NCBI GenBank assembly: GCA_002382525.1
Contig: DFYA01000125.1
Span: forward strand, 1 to 10,395
Source of the DNA: Opitutaceae bacterium UBA4094
GTDB lineage: Bacteria; Verrucomicrobiota; Verrucomicrobiia; Opitutales; Opitutaceae
DNA length: 10,395 nucleotides
Direction of reading: 5' to 3'
The notes under the pieces were generated by a model. That model did no database searches, had not been told where the DNA came from, and worked only from the letters and a program-made list of their open reading frames with translations. Shown piece after piece: positions 1 through 6,484 of the stretch. The translations under genes and the position numbers were made by a program. Within the stretch, counting starts at the first letter, position 1. Every line of letters begins with the position of its first letter.

Positions 1-362
1 AGGCGTTCCCGCGTCTCAAGTTTCTCTTTGTCGAAGGAGGGTTCAGCTGGCTGCCGCACGTGCTCTGGCGGATGGACAAGGAATACAAGGGCCTGCGCCA
101 GCAAGCGCCCCGATTGAAGCGTTTGCCAAGCGACTACATGCGCGACCATGTGCGCCTCTGCCAGCAGCCGATGGAAGAGCCGTCCAGCCACGCACACCTT
201 GCCCAGCTCCTCGATATGATGGGTGGTCCGGGAATGCTGTGTTATGCGAGCGACTACCCGCACTACGATTTCGATCCGCCCTCGGTCATTCCCAAGTCGC
301 TCGGGGACCGGGCTCGCCGGGCCATTCTGCACGACAACGCCGCGGCCTTTTTCAACCTGTGA
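1..362 (+). CDS. Amidohydrolase_2 family protein, C-terminal part (5' end outside the window)
   Basis: The gene enters from the left edge in the frame starting at base 3 and ends at TGA 360-362, so about the last 119 residues are visible. They include FVEGGFSWLPHVLW, a DHVR strand and the motif ASDYPHYDFDPP, then a C-terminal helix ending HDNAAAFFNL. In the amidohydrolase_2 (ACMSD/decarboxylase-like TIM-barrel) family, the Asp of the SDYPH motif is the C-terminal metal-binding and catalytic acid, and the final helix carries a DNA(A/R)xFY motif; both are present. The substrate cannot be told from this fragment. Family members decarboxylate or hydrolyse aromatic or other cyclic compounds in the cytoplasm. 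The stop codon overlaps the GTG start of the Rieske gene downstream, so the two are very probably co-translated and work in one pathway. Confidence 0.88.
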   Translation, partial: AFPRLKFLFVEGGFSWLPHVLWRMDKEYKGLRQQAPRLKRLPSDYMRDHVRLCQQPMEEPSSHAHLAQLLDMMGGPGMLCYASDYPHYDFDPPSVIPKSLGDRARRAILHDNAAAFFNL

Positions 363-736
363 ACTGGACCGACATTCTCCCCTCCGAGGCCTTGGAAGAG
401 GGTCGCTGGAAGATCGTGCAAGCGGGTCGCGCGTCGGTCGGGATTCTGCTGCGCAAAGGTGAATTGTTTGCCGTGCGCAATCACTGCCCGCACGCCGGCG
501 CGGAGATCTGTCGCGGCCGCGTGACAGGTCGCGTGCTCGTCGCGGACAACGAACAGATCACCTACGACCCCGACGCGCTCACGCTGCGCTGCCCCTGGCA
601 CCACTGGGAATTCGACCTGCGTGACGGACGGCCCGTGGTGGATATGCCCGGCCGACTTCAGGTGTTCGCCGTCAAGATCGAAGCGGGCCGGGTCTGGCTG
701 GGTCCGCCGGCGCGGCCCCCCGGGGCACCTCGTTGA
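359..736 (+). CDS. Rieske [2Fe-2S] ferredoxin-like protein
   Basis: This 125-residue protein has a complete Rieske cluster site: CPH at residues 43-45 and CPWH at 78-81. It supplies two Cys and two His ligands for a [2Fe-2S] cluster, followed by the typical WEFDLRDGRPV strand. The ligand motifs are 32 residues apart, longer than the roughly 15-20 of dioxygenase ferredoxins. From memory, that fits the group of stand-alone Rieske proteins encoded beside amidohydrolases. There is no signal peptide or membrane segment, so it is probably a soluble electron carrier or a small subunit of an oxygenase or decarboxylase-linked system. I chose the GTG start at 359 because it overlaps the upstream stop as GTGA and gives the expected short N-terminus (NWTDI...EEGRWKIV). 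An ATG at 239 in this frame would add 40 residues that are only the amidohydrolase read out of frame. Confidence 0.9.
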   Translation: MNWTDILPSEALEEGRWKIVQAGRASVGILLRKGELFAVRNHCPHAGAEICRGRVTGRVLVADNEQITYDPDALTLRCPWHHWEFDLRDGRPVVDMPGRLQVFAVKIEAGRVWLGPPARPPGAPR

Positions 737-903
737 GAAGGCCGTCGATGTTCGGCCGGGGGTGGCAGTCCGAACCGTGCGAACAGCCAATCGTGTATCC
801 GTTCTTCAACTACGGAAACCGGGACGCGACCGCGTGCGTCATTGCCCTGCCTTGCGGGAAGTTTTTTTGGACCTTGCGGTCGGCGCGCGGGAAGCGGCGC
901 CCA

Positions 904-944
904 CCGCGAGCGAGGGACGAGCCCCCACTCGCTCACGCTCGCGG
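904..944. repeat. REP-like imperfect palindrome
   Basis: CCGCGAGCG at 904-912 is matched by its exact reverse complement CGCTCGCGG at 936-944, with a 23-nt spacer rich in C and in GAGC/GCTC. An outer pair CCCACC (900-905) and GGTGGG (957-962) could form an alternative stem. This dense GC palindrome in intergenic DNA resembles dispersed REP-type elements. Only one copy is in the window, so the repeat status rests on its shape and on my impression of similar motifs in related genomes. Confidence 0.4.
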
Positions 945-976
945 CTACGGGGCGGAGGTGGGACCGGCTTTCGGGG

Positions 977-993
977 GTGGACTTTTTGTCCAC
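977..993. repeat. Small perfect inverted repeat with T5 loop
   Basis: GTGGAC (977-982) and GTCCAC (988-993) flank a TTTTT loop. A 6-bp stem without a following T run is not a normal terminator on either strand. It may be part of the adjacent REP-like unit or a weak processing hairpin. Confidence 0.3.
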
Positions 994-1017
994 GCGGAAG
1001 GCGTCGCGAGGTGCGGG

Positions 1018-1052
1018 CACAAAAAGGCCGCCGGGCGACCAAACCCGGCGGC
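1018..1052 (-). terminator. Rho-independent terminator of the AraC-cytochrome operon
   Basis: GCCGCCGGG (1027-1035) and CCCGGCGGC (1044-1052) form a perfect 9-bp GC stem with an 8-nt loop. On the minus strand the stem is followed by CC and then five T (complement of 1021-1025), the classical intrinsic terminator layout. It lies about 150 bp beyond the stop codon of the minus-strand cytochrome gene. Confidence 0.82.
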
Positions 1053-1143
1053 GACTGACGGTTGACCTTGACGATACCTGACCAAAGAACGCGGCTCGCC
1101 GGGTGGCCCGGTCGAAACGTGGAAACAGATTAACAGAAGCGGG

Positions 1144-1182
1144 CGGGCGAATGCTTGCCGGTTCTTGCGCAGTGTTCGCCCG
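1144..1182 (-). repeat. Imperfect hairpin in the 3' untranslated region of the cytochrome gene
   Basis: CGGGCGAA (1144-1151) pairs perfectly with TTCGCCCG (1175-1182). The stem extends inwards by four more pairs, two of them G-U in one orientation, leaving a 15-nt loop. It lies between the cytochrome stop and the terminator and has no T run. It could stabilise the message or be chance in GC-rich DNA. Confidence 0.3.
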
Positions 1183-1203
1183 TTGTTGCGATGTGCAGGC
1201 GGA

Positions 1204-1668
1204 TCAAGGCGCGGGGCGGAAGTCCTGGTTCCATGGATTGACGGCGACGTCGGGCGCCGTGATGCGGATAAAGGCGAAATCGGTCGCCGCGTGGCAGGCG
1301 TTGCAGGTCTGCACAAAGGTCGCGTAGTCGCGGCGGAAGAGCTCGGCGTCGCGGGCTTTGACGGCGTTTTCCAAAACATGCACCGCGGGTTCAAGCATGG
1401 CGCCGGTGAGCTGGCTCACGGGCTGGTCGTGATAAACGATGCCTGCGGCGACGAGCGCTTCGGTGGTTTCTTCGATTTCGTGAAGGTAGAAGTCGGCAAG
1501 CGGCCAGTTGCCGACTTCGGCGGCGCGGCCGAGTTTGTCGGTCCAGCGCTGGAGGTCGCCCATGGCGCCGACGAGGTCGAACGCCTCGGCTTCCGCGGCG
1601 GGCGGGCGGGAACAGGCGGTGAAGGCCAGCGAGGCGGCGAGCAGGAGAAGGGCATGGGTGGTTTTCAT
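1204..1668 (-). CDS. Monoheme c-type cytochrome-like lipoprotein
   Basis: This 154-residue protein begins with a signal peptide (K2, then a Leu/Ala core) ending in LAFTAC, a plausible lipobox with Cys19 as the lipidated residue. It is therefore probably membrane-anchored and periplasmic. A single haem c motif, CNACH, sits near the C-terminus at 122-126, preceded by amphipathic helices (about 31-118). Helices first and CxxCH last is the layout of cytochrome c'/c556-type four-helix bundles, but I cannot assign a family firmly. Met36 or Met91 are possible axial ligands. The tail is Pro-rich (NPWNQDFRPAP). The gene starts 31 bp after the AraC gene on the same strand and is followed by a terminator, so the two probably form an operon. 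No Shine-Dalgarno is visible before the ATG. Likely roles are electron transfer or haem/redox sensing at the membrane. Confidence 0.82.
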   Translation of the reverse strand: MKTTHALLLLAASLAFTACSRPPAAEAEAFDLVGAMGDLQRWTDKLGRAAEVGNWPLADFYLHEIEETTEALVAAGIVYHDQPVSQLTGAMLEPAVHVLENAVKARDAELFRRDYATFVQTCNACHAATDFAFIRITAPDVAVNPWNQDFRPAP

Positions 1669-1699
1669 GAGATTAGAAAATCGCGGCGTGCGAGAGCGC

Positions 1700-2545
1700 T
1701 CAGGGATTGCGGGTGCGTGCGAGGATGGCGCTGGGCGGTTGACCGTGTTGGGCGGCGAAGGCGCGGGAAAATTGGCCGAGGCTTTGGTAGCCGCAGGCGA
1801 GGGCGGCTTCGGTGACGTTGGCTTGGCCGGAGCGCAGCAGTGCGGCCGCGTGATCGAGGCGCAGGCGTCGCAGGTGGATGGTCGGGCCGTGCCCGAATTC
1901 GGCGGTGAAAAGTCGGCTGAGGTGCGATGGGCTGCTGTGCACGGCGGCGGCCATGTCGGGCAAGCCGATGGGTTCGGCGAGATGCGCGGTCATGTAGTCG
2001 ATGACGGCGCGCAGGGCGGGGTGCAGAACGCGAGCTGTCGGCGTGGCCGCGCCGGGCGTGTCGGCCGGCGGCGGCAGAATCAGCGTCAGCAATTCGATGA
2101 GTTTACCAGTCCCCCAGATCGTGCGCAGGGCGGGGGCGACCGGGCAGCTGCGCAGGCCGAGGAGGAGGGTCTGCATCGACGGCGTGAGTGGAGCAGGGCC
2201 GTGCGCGGGAGCATGGGCCGGCGACGGGAGCAGCGGGTGAAGCGCGGACGGGAGGGCGGCCGCACTGAAGCGCCAGACAAGCAGGTCGGCGGAGCGTGGG
2301 GAGGCAGGGAGCAGGGTGGCGGCGGCGACCGGGGCGAGCCAGGCGAATTGGTGCGCCTCGATCCGAGTGGTGACCTCGGCGTGTTGGAGGGTTACGGCAC
2401 TCTGTAGGCAAAGCAGCAGCACATGCTCCGGCGCGTAGGAAGAGGGCATAGGCAACGCGAGGCCGTCCGCGGAAAGGCGGATTTCGGCGAGGTGCTGGGG
2501 TGCGGCGACTTCGCCGGAGAGCGTGCGGACATCCGACGGAAGCAT
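1700..2545 (-). CDS. AraC-family transcriptional regulator
   Basis: This 281-residue regulator has an N-terminal cupin-like sensor region (about 1-150) and a C-terminal AraC/XylS double helix-turn-helix domain (about 174-281). The latter includes LPDMAAAVHSSPSHLSRLF (first HTH) and VTEAALACGYQSLGQFSRAFAAQHG (second HTH, with the conserved GY..LGQFSRAF signature). I chose the ATG at 2545 because it lies just after the receptor's terminator and gives a normal family length. The longer frame from 2686 would run backwards through that hairpin into the receptor gene and adds only Pro/Ala/Ser-rich sequence. There is no clear Shine-Dalgarno. Only 21 bp separate the start from the terminator stem, so transcription may depend on read-through from the receptor or on a promoter inside its 3' end. 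By position it probably controls the receptor, the cytochrome lipoprotein or both. AraC regulators of TonB receptors commonly sense a siderophore, but here the ligand is unknown. Confidence 0.88.
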   Translation of the reverse strand: MLPSDVRTLSGEVAAPQHLAEIRLSADGLALPMPSSYAPEHVLLLCLQSAVTLQHAEVTTRIEAHQFAWLAPVAAATLLPASPRSADLLVWRFSAAALPSALHPLLPSPAHAPAHGPAPLTPSMQTLLLGLRSCPVAPALRTIWGTGKLIELLTLILPPPADTPGAATPTARVLHPALRAVIDYMTAHLAEPIGLPDMAAAVHSSPSHLSRLFTAEFGHGPTIHLRRLRLDHAAALLRSGQANVTEAALACGYQSLGQFSRAFAAQHGQPPSAILARTRNP

Positions 2546-2560
2546 GGGTGGAAGGATAAA

Positions 2561-2592
2561 CAAAGAAGCCGCCGGACGGGGGTCCGGCGGCT
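2561..2592 (-). terminator. Rho-independent terminator of the TonB-dependent receptor gene
   Basis: AGCCGCCGGA (2567-2576) and TCCGGCGGCT (2583-2592) form a perfect 10-bp stem with a 6-nt loop of C and G. On the minus strand the stem runs into TTCTTTG, a T-rich tail. It starts 26 bp past the receptor stop codon at 2619. It lies between the receptor and the AraC gene, so it would cut or reduce read-through into the downstream genes. Confidence 0.82.
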
Positions 2593-2618
2593 GAGCGGCG
2601 AGCTGAGTCAGGCGCTTT

Positions 2619-4844
2619 TTAGAAGCGAACTTCGGCGCCGCCGAAGATGAAGCGCGGGGCGTTGGCGCGGGGGCCGAGCGGGGCACGGCTGGTGATCACG
2701 CGTTTGTCGAAGAGGTTTTGAATGCCGCCGATGAGGCGCACGTTGTCGGTCAGGTCATAGTGGCCGGTGAGGTCCACGATGAACGCGGAGTCCACACGTC
2801 CATCCACGGCGGTCGGGGCGATGGGCAGGCCGGTGGTGTCGTCGACGCGGGTGTCGCCGTTGTAGCCGGTGCCCCAGGTGCGGGTCACGTAGCTGACGTC
2901 GAGGCGGGTGGTCCAGCGCTCGGTGACGAGGGCGACGCCGCTGGAGAGTTTCCACTCGGGCACATAGGGGATGTCGTTGCCGTTGCGGGCACCGGCAAAG
3001 AGGCCGGCGCCATTGCCGAGGCGGCTGTCGATGCCGGCGAACTCGGCTTGGGTCCACGTGGCGCTGAAATAGACCGGCAGACCAACTCCCCAGTTCTGGG
3101 CGCGACCGAAGTCGTATTCGAGGAGGGCTTCGACGCCGTAAACCTTGGCTTCGCCGCCGTTGGTGGTGGGGGTGAGCCCGCCGCCGCCAACCGCGATCTG
3201 CGGGGCGAGAAGGTCGTCCACGCGGGTGTAGAAGCCGACGAGTTCGCTGCGGAAAGCCTCGCGGCGGTGGCGCAGGCCGAGCTCGAAGCCGAGGCTGGTT
3301 TCCTCGGAGGCGCCGGCGGAGTAGCTGGCGGGGTTCGGGACGGAGGCGCCGCGGTAAACGCCGCCGAAGACGGTGTTGGCGGCGTCGATCGCGTAGCTGA
3401 GGCCGAGGCCGGCGGTGTAGAACTCTTCATCGCCCGTGGTGCGGACGCCGAGGCCGGTGACGCTGGTCCAGTCGAGGTATTCGTAGCGGGCGCCCGGGGT
3501 CACGGTGAGGCGACCGACGGTGACGGCGTGTTCGGCGAAGAGTGCGGTGGCGGTGACCTCTTGGTTGCCGGCGTCCACGGCGGGCGTGGAGACGCCGGGG
3601 CCGAAACCCCCCGTGCCGGTGGAGGCGTAAGTGGTGGTCTGGTTGGTGCCGGTGGCGCTGTCTTCGTGGATGCGCAGGCCGACGTTCAGGCGGTGGGCGA
3701 CGTCGCCGGTCTCGAAGGAGTAGGTGGCGGTGGTCTGCCAGCCCATGGCTTCGTGGTCGCGGTAGGCGGCGCGCGTGGTGATGTTGCCGGCGATGAGGCC
3801 TTGGAGGAGGGCGAGGCCTGCGGGGTCGAGGAGTGCTTGACCGATGTTGCCGTCAAGTTTGTCCCACGTGCGTTTGAACTCGTTGTAGTAGAGGGCGGAC
3901 TCGATACGGAGCGCGTCGGTCGGTTGGACGATGTATTTGAGGTAGGTGCGCCAGTGTTCGGCCGAGAGGTCGTCAAACTGGGTGGCGGCGTAGCGGCGAT
4001 CCGGGTCGTCGCGGAGGTCGTCTTCGTTGAGGCCGGTGTAGGACTCGTTGGCGTCGAAGTTGGTGTAGCCGACCTTGAGTTCGATGCGCTGGGCGGTCTC
4101 GGTGCCGGGCTCCCAGAAGAGTTTGATCATGGGCTCGACGAACTTGAAGCCGCTGTTGCGCGACGTGCCGTCGATGTCGCGGAAGCCGTCGGTCTTCTGG
4201 CTGTGGAGTTCGAGCAGGTAACCGGCGGTGCCGGCGGCGCCGAGGTCGGCGGATTCGCCGAACGTGGTGTGGTTAAACAGCGTGTTGTCGGTGCCGTAGG
4301 TGGTGCGCGCGTAAAACGAGCGGGCGTCGGGCACGGGCGTGGAGAGGAAGTTGATCACGCCGCCGGTGGTGTGCGGGCCGTAGGCGATCTGGCTGGAGCC
4401 TTTGAGGATCTCGATGCCGGCCATGCGCCCGAGCTTGGGCGAGTAGTAGGCGGCGGGGGCGGAGTAGGGCGACGGAGCGGTCAAGATGCCGTCCTCCATG
4501 AGAGTCACCTTGTTGCTGCGGTTGCCGTCCACACCGCGGATGGAAACGGTGATGAAGTTGCCGTAGCCGTCCTCTTCACGGACGTAAACGCCGGGCACGC
4601 GGGCGGCGATTTTGTTAAAGGTGAGGGCGCCGGTCTCGCGAAATTCGGTGGCGGGAATCACTGCGCCGGAACCGGGGAGGCGATCGAGGTCGGCTTGGGA
4701 GCCGATCACGGTGACGGGCGCGAGCACGACCGGGGCGGAGTCCGTGGCGGCGGCGTTGGTTTCGGCGGCGGGCTGCGCCAAGAGCGACGGCGCGACGGCC
4801 AAGGCGACGGCGGCCGCGTGGAAGGAACGAGGGAGCGGGTTCAT
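2619..4844 (-). CDS. TonB-dependent outer-membrane receptor, FecA-like
   Basis: This 741-residue protein starts with a Sec signal peptide (about 1-23, ending SLLA). An Ala-rich linker and a TonB-box-like stretch (APVTVIGS, about 41-48) follow, then a plug domain (about 55-170) with the features FNKIAARVPGVYVREE, VSIRGVDGNRSNKVTLMEDGI, GIEILKGSSQIAYGPHTTGGVINFLS. The remainder is a 22-stranded beta-barrel ending in Phe (FGGAEVRF), as outer-membrane porins do. The segment ESYTGLNEDDLRDDPDRRYAATQ resembles FecA-type ferric citrate/siderophore receptors, so iron-chelate uptake is the best guess. The barrel is not His-rich, which speaks mildly against a ZnuD-like zinc receptor. The receptor would import its ligand across the outer membrane using TonB/ExbBD energy; those genes are not in this window. 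The 5' side has a divergent spacer with candidate metalloregulator sites. No Shine-Dalgarno is evident before the ATG. Confidence 0.93.
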   Translation of the reverse strand: MNPLPRSFHAAAVALAVAPSLLAQPAAETNAAATDSAPVVLAPVTVIGSQADLDRLPGSGAVIPATEFRETGALTFNKIAARVPGVYVREEDGYGNFITVSIRGVDGNRSNKVTLMEDGILTAPSPYSAPAAYYSPKLGRMAGIEILKGSSQIAYGPHTTGGVINFLSTPVPDARSFYARTTYGTDNTLFNHTTFGESADLGAAGTAGYLLELHSQKTDGFRDIDGTSRNSGFKFVEPMIKLFWEPGTETAQRIELKVGYTNFDANESYTGLNEDDLRDDPDRRYAATQFDDLSAEHWRTYLKYIVQPTDALRIESALYYNEFKRTWDKLDGNIGQALLDPAGLALLQGLIAGNITTRAAYRDHEAMGWQTTATYSFETGDVAHRLNVGLRIHEDSATGTNQTTTYASTGTGGFGPGVSTPAVDAGNQEVTATALFAEHAVTVGRLTVTPGARYEYLDWTSVTGLGVRTTGDEEFYTAGLGLSYAIDAANTVFGGVYRGASVPNPASYSAGASEETSLGFELGLRHRREAFRSELVGFYTRVDDLLAPQIAVGGGGLTPTTNGGEAKVYGVEALLEYDFGRAQNWGVGLPVYFSATWTQAEFAGIDSRLGNGAGLFAGARNGNDIPYVPEWKLSSGVALVTERWTTRLDVSYVTRTWGTGYNGDTRVDDTTGLPIAPTAVDGRVDSAFIVDLTGHYDLTDNVRLIGGIQNLFDKRVITSRAPLGPRANAPRFIFGGAEVRF

Positions 4845-4897
4845 GGTAGAGGTTGTTGGCGATGAGGGCCGGCTGGAGCCGGGATTGGTTAAATGCT

Positions 4898-4957
4898 ATT
4901 GAGACCCCATCTCATGCCGGCAAGTTTTATTTAATACTAAGTCTCATTCTCATTTCC
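4898..4957. promoter_or_regulatory. Candidate metalloregulator operator and promoter region of the receptor gene
   Basis: TGAGA (4900-4904) and TCTCA (4910-4914) form a 15-bp inverted repeat with a 5-nt centre, the same size and 7-1-7 form as a Fur box (consensus TGATAATNATTATCA). Its core, CCCCA, is unusually GC-rich. Further upstream of the receptor, TCTCAT is repeated twice head to tail (4942-4947, 4948-4953). Read on the minus strand this is ATGAGAATGAGA, resembling one Fur half-site. Between the two lies an AT-rich island (4924-4940), the likely core promoter in otherwise GC-rich DNA. The identity of the regulator is inferred, not shown. Confidence 0.45.
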
Positions 4958-5031
4958 GTGCGACTCGCGACGCGTATTGCGGGTGGGGGCATATGTTTTT
5001 GTGGGAGCGAGCGTTGGGGTGAAGCGGTCCG

Positions 5032-5039
5032 ATTGAGAC
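5032..5039 (+). promoter_or_regulatory. Single ATTGAGAC half-site upstream of the TPR-metallochaperone unit
   Basis: ATTGAGAC here repeats exactly the 8 bases at 4898-4905 that form the left arm of the inverted repeat before the receptor gene. It lies 39 bp upstream of the TPR gene's ATG and has no matching right arm. It could let one regulator touch both divergent units, or be chance. Confidence 0.25.
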
Positions 5040-5078
5040 TTGCCGAGCGGAAGGACGACCGGCACAGAGGCGGGACCA

Positions 5079-6452
5079 ATGAGCGATTCACAACCCCAGG
5101 ATTTAGCGGCGATGGCGACAGATGCGCAGACGGTGGTGCGCACGACCGAGGCGGCGTGGACCGCGCGGGAACCGGCGAAGATGATCGCGGCGTTGCAGGA
5201 GTGCGACCGGGTGTTGCAGGCGTTGCCGGCGGAACAACTTGTGGGCGAAGGCGAGGCAAAGGCGCCGAACCCGGCCGACCCGCTGGCGAAAGAGCGGGCG
5301 CTGTTGTGGTATTGGCGCGGGCGGTTGCTGGTGATGGCGGACAAACCCGAGGCGGTGGTGCAGGGGTTGCACAGTCTCGACCAAGCGATCGCGCGGTTAC
5401 GGTTGTTTGCCGGCGACGCGCAGATGGAGGAGGCGCTGGCGGTCGCCTGGATGAGCCGCGGGAGCGGGCTGTTTCGGTTGCAGTCGCGCGACGCGATGGC
5501 GGAGGCGGTGCGGTGTTATGAGCAGGCGATCCAGGCGCTCGAACGGGTGCCTGCGGGTGTTCGCGACGCGGCGCTCGGCGCATCGTGGATGAATCGAGGC
5601 GTGGGGTTGATGCACCTCGATCATGTGAAGGACACGCCGGAGCAGACCACGGCGCGGCTGACGGAATCGGTGCAATCTTTCGAACGCGCGATTGCGTTGT
5701 TGGAACCGTTGGCGGCATCGCAGCCGGCCTCGTTGCACAACCTCGCATCGACGTGGTCGAATCTCGGCATGGTGCGTTCGCGGCTGCAGGACGCGGCGGG
5801 CGCGGTCGAGGCGCAGCGGAAAGCGGTCGAGCTGTTCCGTCCGTTGGTGGCGAAGTCGGAGGATGCGGGGGAGACCTTCGAGTTGGCGGCGCGGTTGTTT
5901 AACCTGGGTCAGGCTTGCGGGGCGGCGGGCGATGCTGAAGGCGCGTTGGCGGCGGGGCGTGAATCGCTCGCGGTGGCGGGCTCGGTGAAGACGGATGATC
6001 CGCAGGCGCTGGAGCTCACGTTGCGCACGCGACACGCGTTGTGCGTGGTGTTGGGCGGCCAGCTGGCGGCGGGGCGTGCGCAGGCGGGAGATCCGCAGCG
6101 GGCGGGGCGGCTGGAAGAGGCCGGCGACCTCGTCGAGGACGGCCTGGCCGAGCTGCGCGCGCGGGGCGCGGTGCCCGAAGGCGTGATGATGGCGGGCACG
6201 CGGTTGTATGAGTTCGGCGCGTGGTTGTATCGCACGCAGCAACCGCAGTTCCTCGCGGAGTTTTTGTTGGAGCATCTCGGTGTGGACGCCACGCGCGCGA
6301 AGATCGCACTGGCGGCGGCGCAGGCCGCGCGGCAGGCGTTTGCCCAGCGGAGTTTTACCGAGACGACCCATGGTGACATGGAGCGGGTGTTGGAGATCTT
6401 GCAGGAGCTTGGCCAAGTGGAGGCCCGGGCGAAGGAGCTGGGGGCGGCCTAA
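5079..6452 (+). CDS. TPR-like helical repeat protein
   Basis: This 457-residue, Ala-rich, all-helical protein has no signal peptide or membrane segment and is probably cytoplasmic. At least four tetratricopeptide-like units are visible. They include AWMSRGSGLFRL...AVRCYEQAIQALE, SWMNRGVGLMHL...SVQSFERAIALLE, TWSNLGMVRSRLQDAAGAVEAQRKAVELF and LFNLGQACGAAGDAEGALAAGRESLAVA. Each has the small-residue and aromatic spacing of TPR helices A and B. TPR arrays hold protein partners, and no catalytic motif is visible. I chose the ATG at 5079 because AGAGG lies 8 nt before it; an upstream in-frame ATG at 5040 has no such site. The COG0523 GTPase gene begins 32 bp after the stop, so the two likely share one message and perhaps one function, for example client recognition for metal delivery. 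That role is inference. Confidence 0.85.
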   Translation: MSDSQPQDLAAMATDAQTVVRTTEAAWTAREPAKMIAALQECDRVLQALPAEQLVGEGEAKAPNPADPLAKERALLWYWRGRLLVMADKPEAVVQGLHSLDQAIARLRLFAGDAQMEEALAVAWMSRGSGLFRLQSRDAMAEAVRCYEQAIQALERVPAGVRDAALGASWMNRGVGLMHLDHVKDTPEQTTARLTESVQSFERAIALLEPLAASQPASLHNLASTWSNLGMVRSRLQDAAGAVEAQRKAVELFRPLVAKSEDAGETFELAARLFNLGQACGAAGDAEGALAAGRESLAVAGSVKTDDPQALELTLRTRHALCVVLGGQLAAGRAQAGDPQRAGRLEEAGDLVEDGLAELRARGAVPEGVMMAGTRLYEFGAWLYRTQQPQFLAEFLLEHLGVDATRAKIALAAAQAARQAFAQRSFTETTHGDMERVLEILQELGQVEARAKELGAA

Positions 6453-6484
6453 GGCTCCGTCCGGCCGCTGGAGACGCATGACGC

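Larger units (their letters stand above)
737..1203. other. 467-bp gene-free stretch between the Rieske gene and the cytochrome operon
   Basis: The region lies between the convergent Rieske gene (+) and cytochrome lipoprotein gene (-). Open frames cross it, but their products are Arg/Pro/Gly-rich, have no recognisable domain and have no credible ribosome site. It holds a 7-T run at 862-868 with no convincing stem before it, a REP-like palindrome (904-944), a small perfect palindrome (977-993), a minus-strand intrinsic terminator (1018-1052) and an imperfect hairpin (1144-1182). It looks like a terminator and repeat zone where two transcription units meet. Confidence 0.6.

Noticed and set aside
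862..868. Run of seven T downstream of the Rieske gene as a plus-strand terminator
   Set aside because: I could not find a stem of more than three or four continuous pairs directly before it.
733..1065. Small plus-strand frame of 110 residues in the gene-free stretch
   Set aside because: It runs through the palindromes and the opposing terminator, and its product is low-complexity (RRPPRARDEPPLAHARGYG), typical of translated repeat DNA.
1099..1111. CCGGG-TGG-CCCGG mini-hairpin
   Set aside because: Five pairs with a three-base loop is common by chance at this GC content and no T run follows.
2718..4865. 715-residue plus-strand open frame opposite the receptor gene
   Set aside because: Gly/Ala/Val/Glu-rich product without any domain, exactly antisense to a clear TonB receptor; long antisense frames are expected from GC-rich codon bias.
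4898..4953. CRISPR-like or phage attachment repeat
   Set aside because: Repeats are only 5-8 bp with uneven spacing and no spacer units; a transcription-factor site cluster explains them better.
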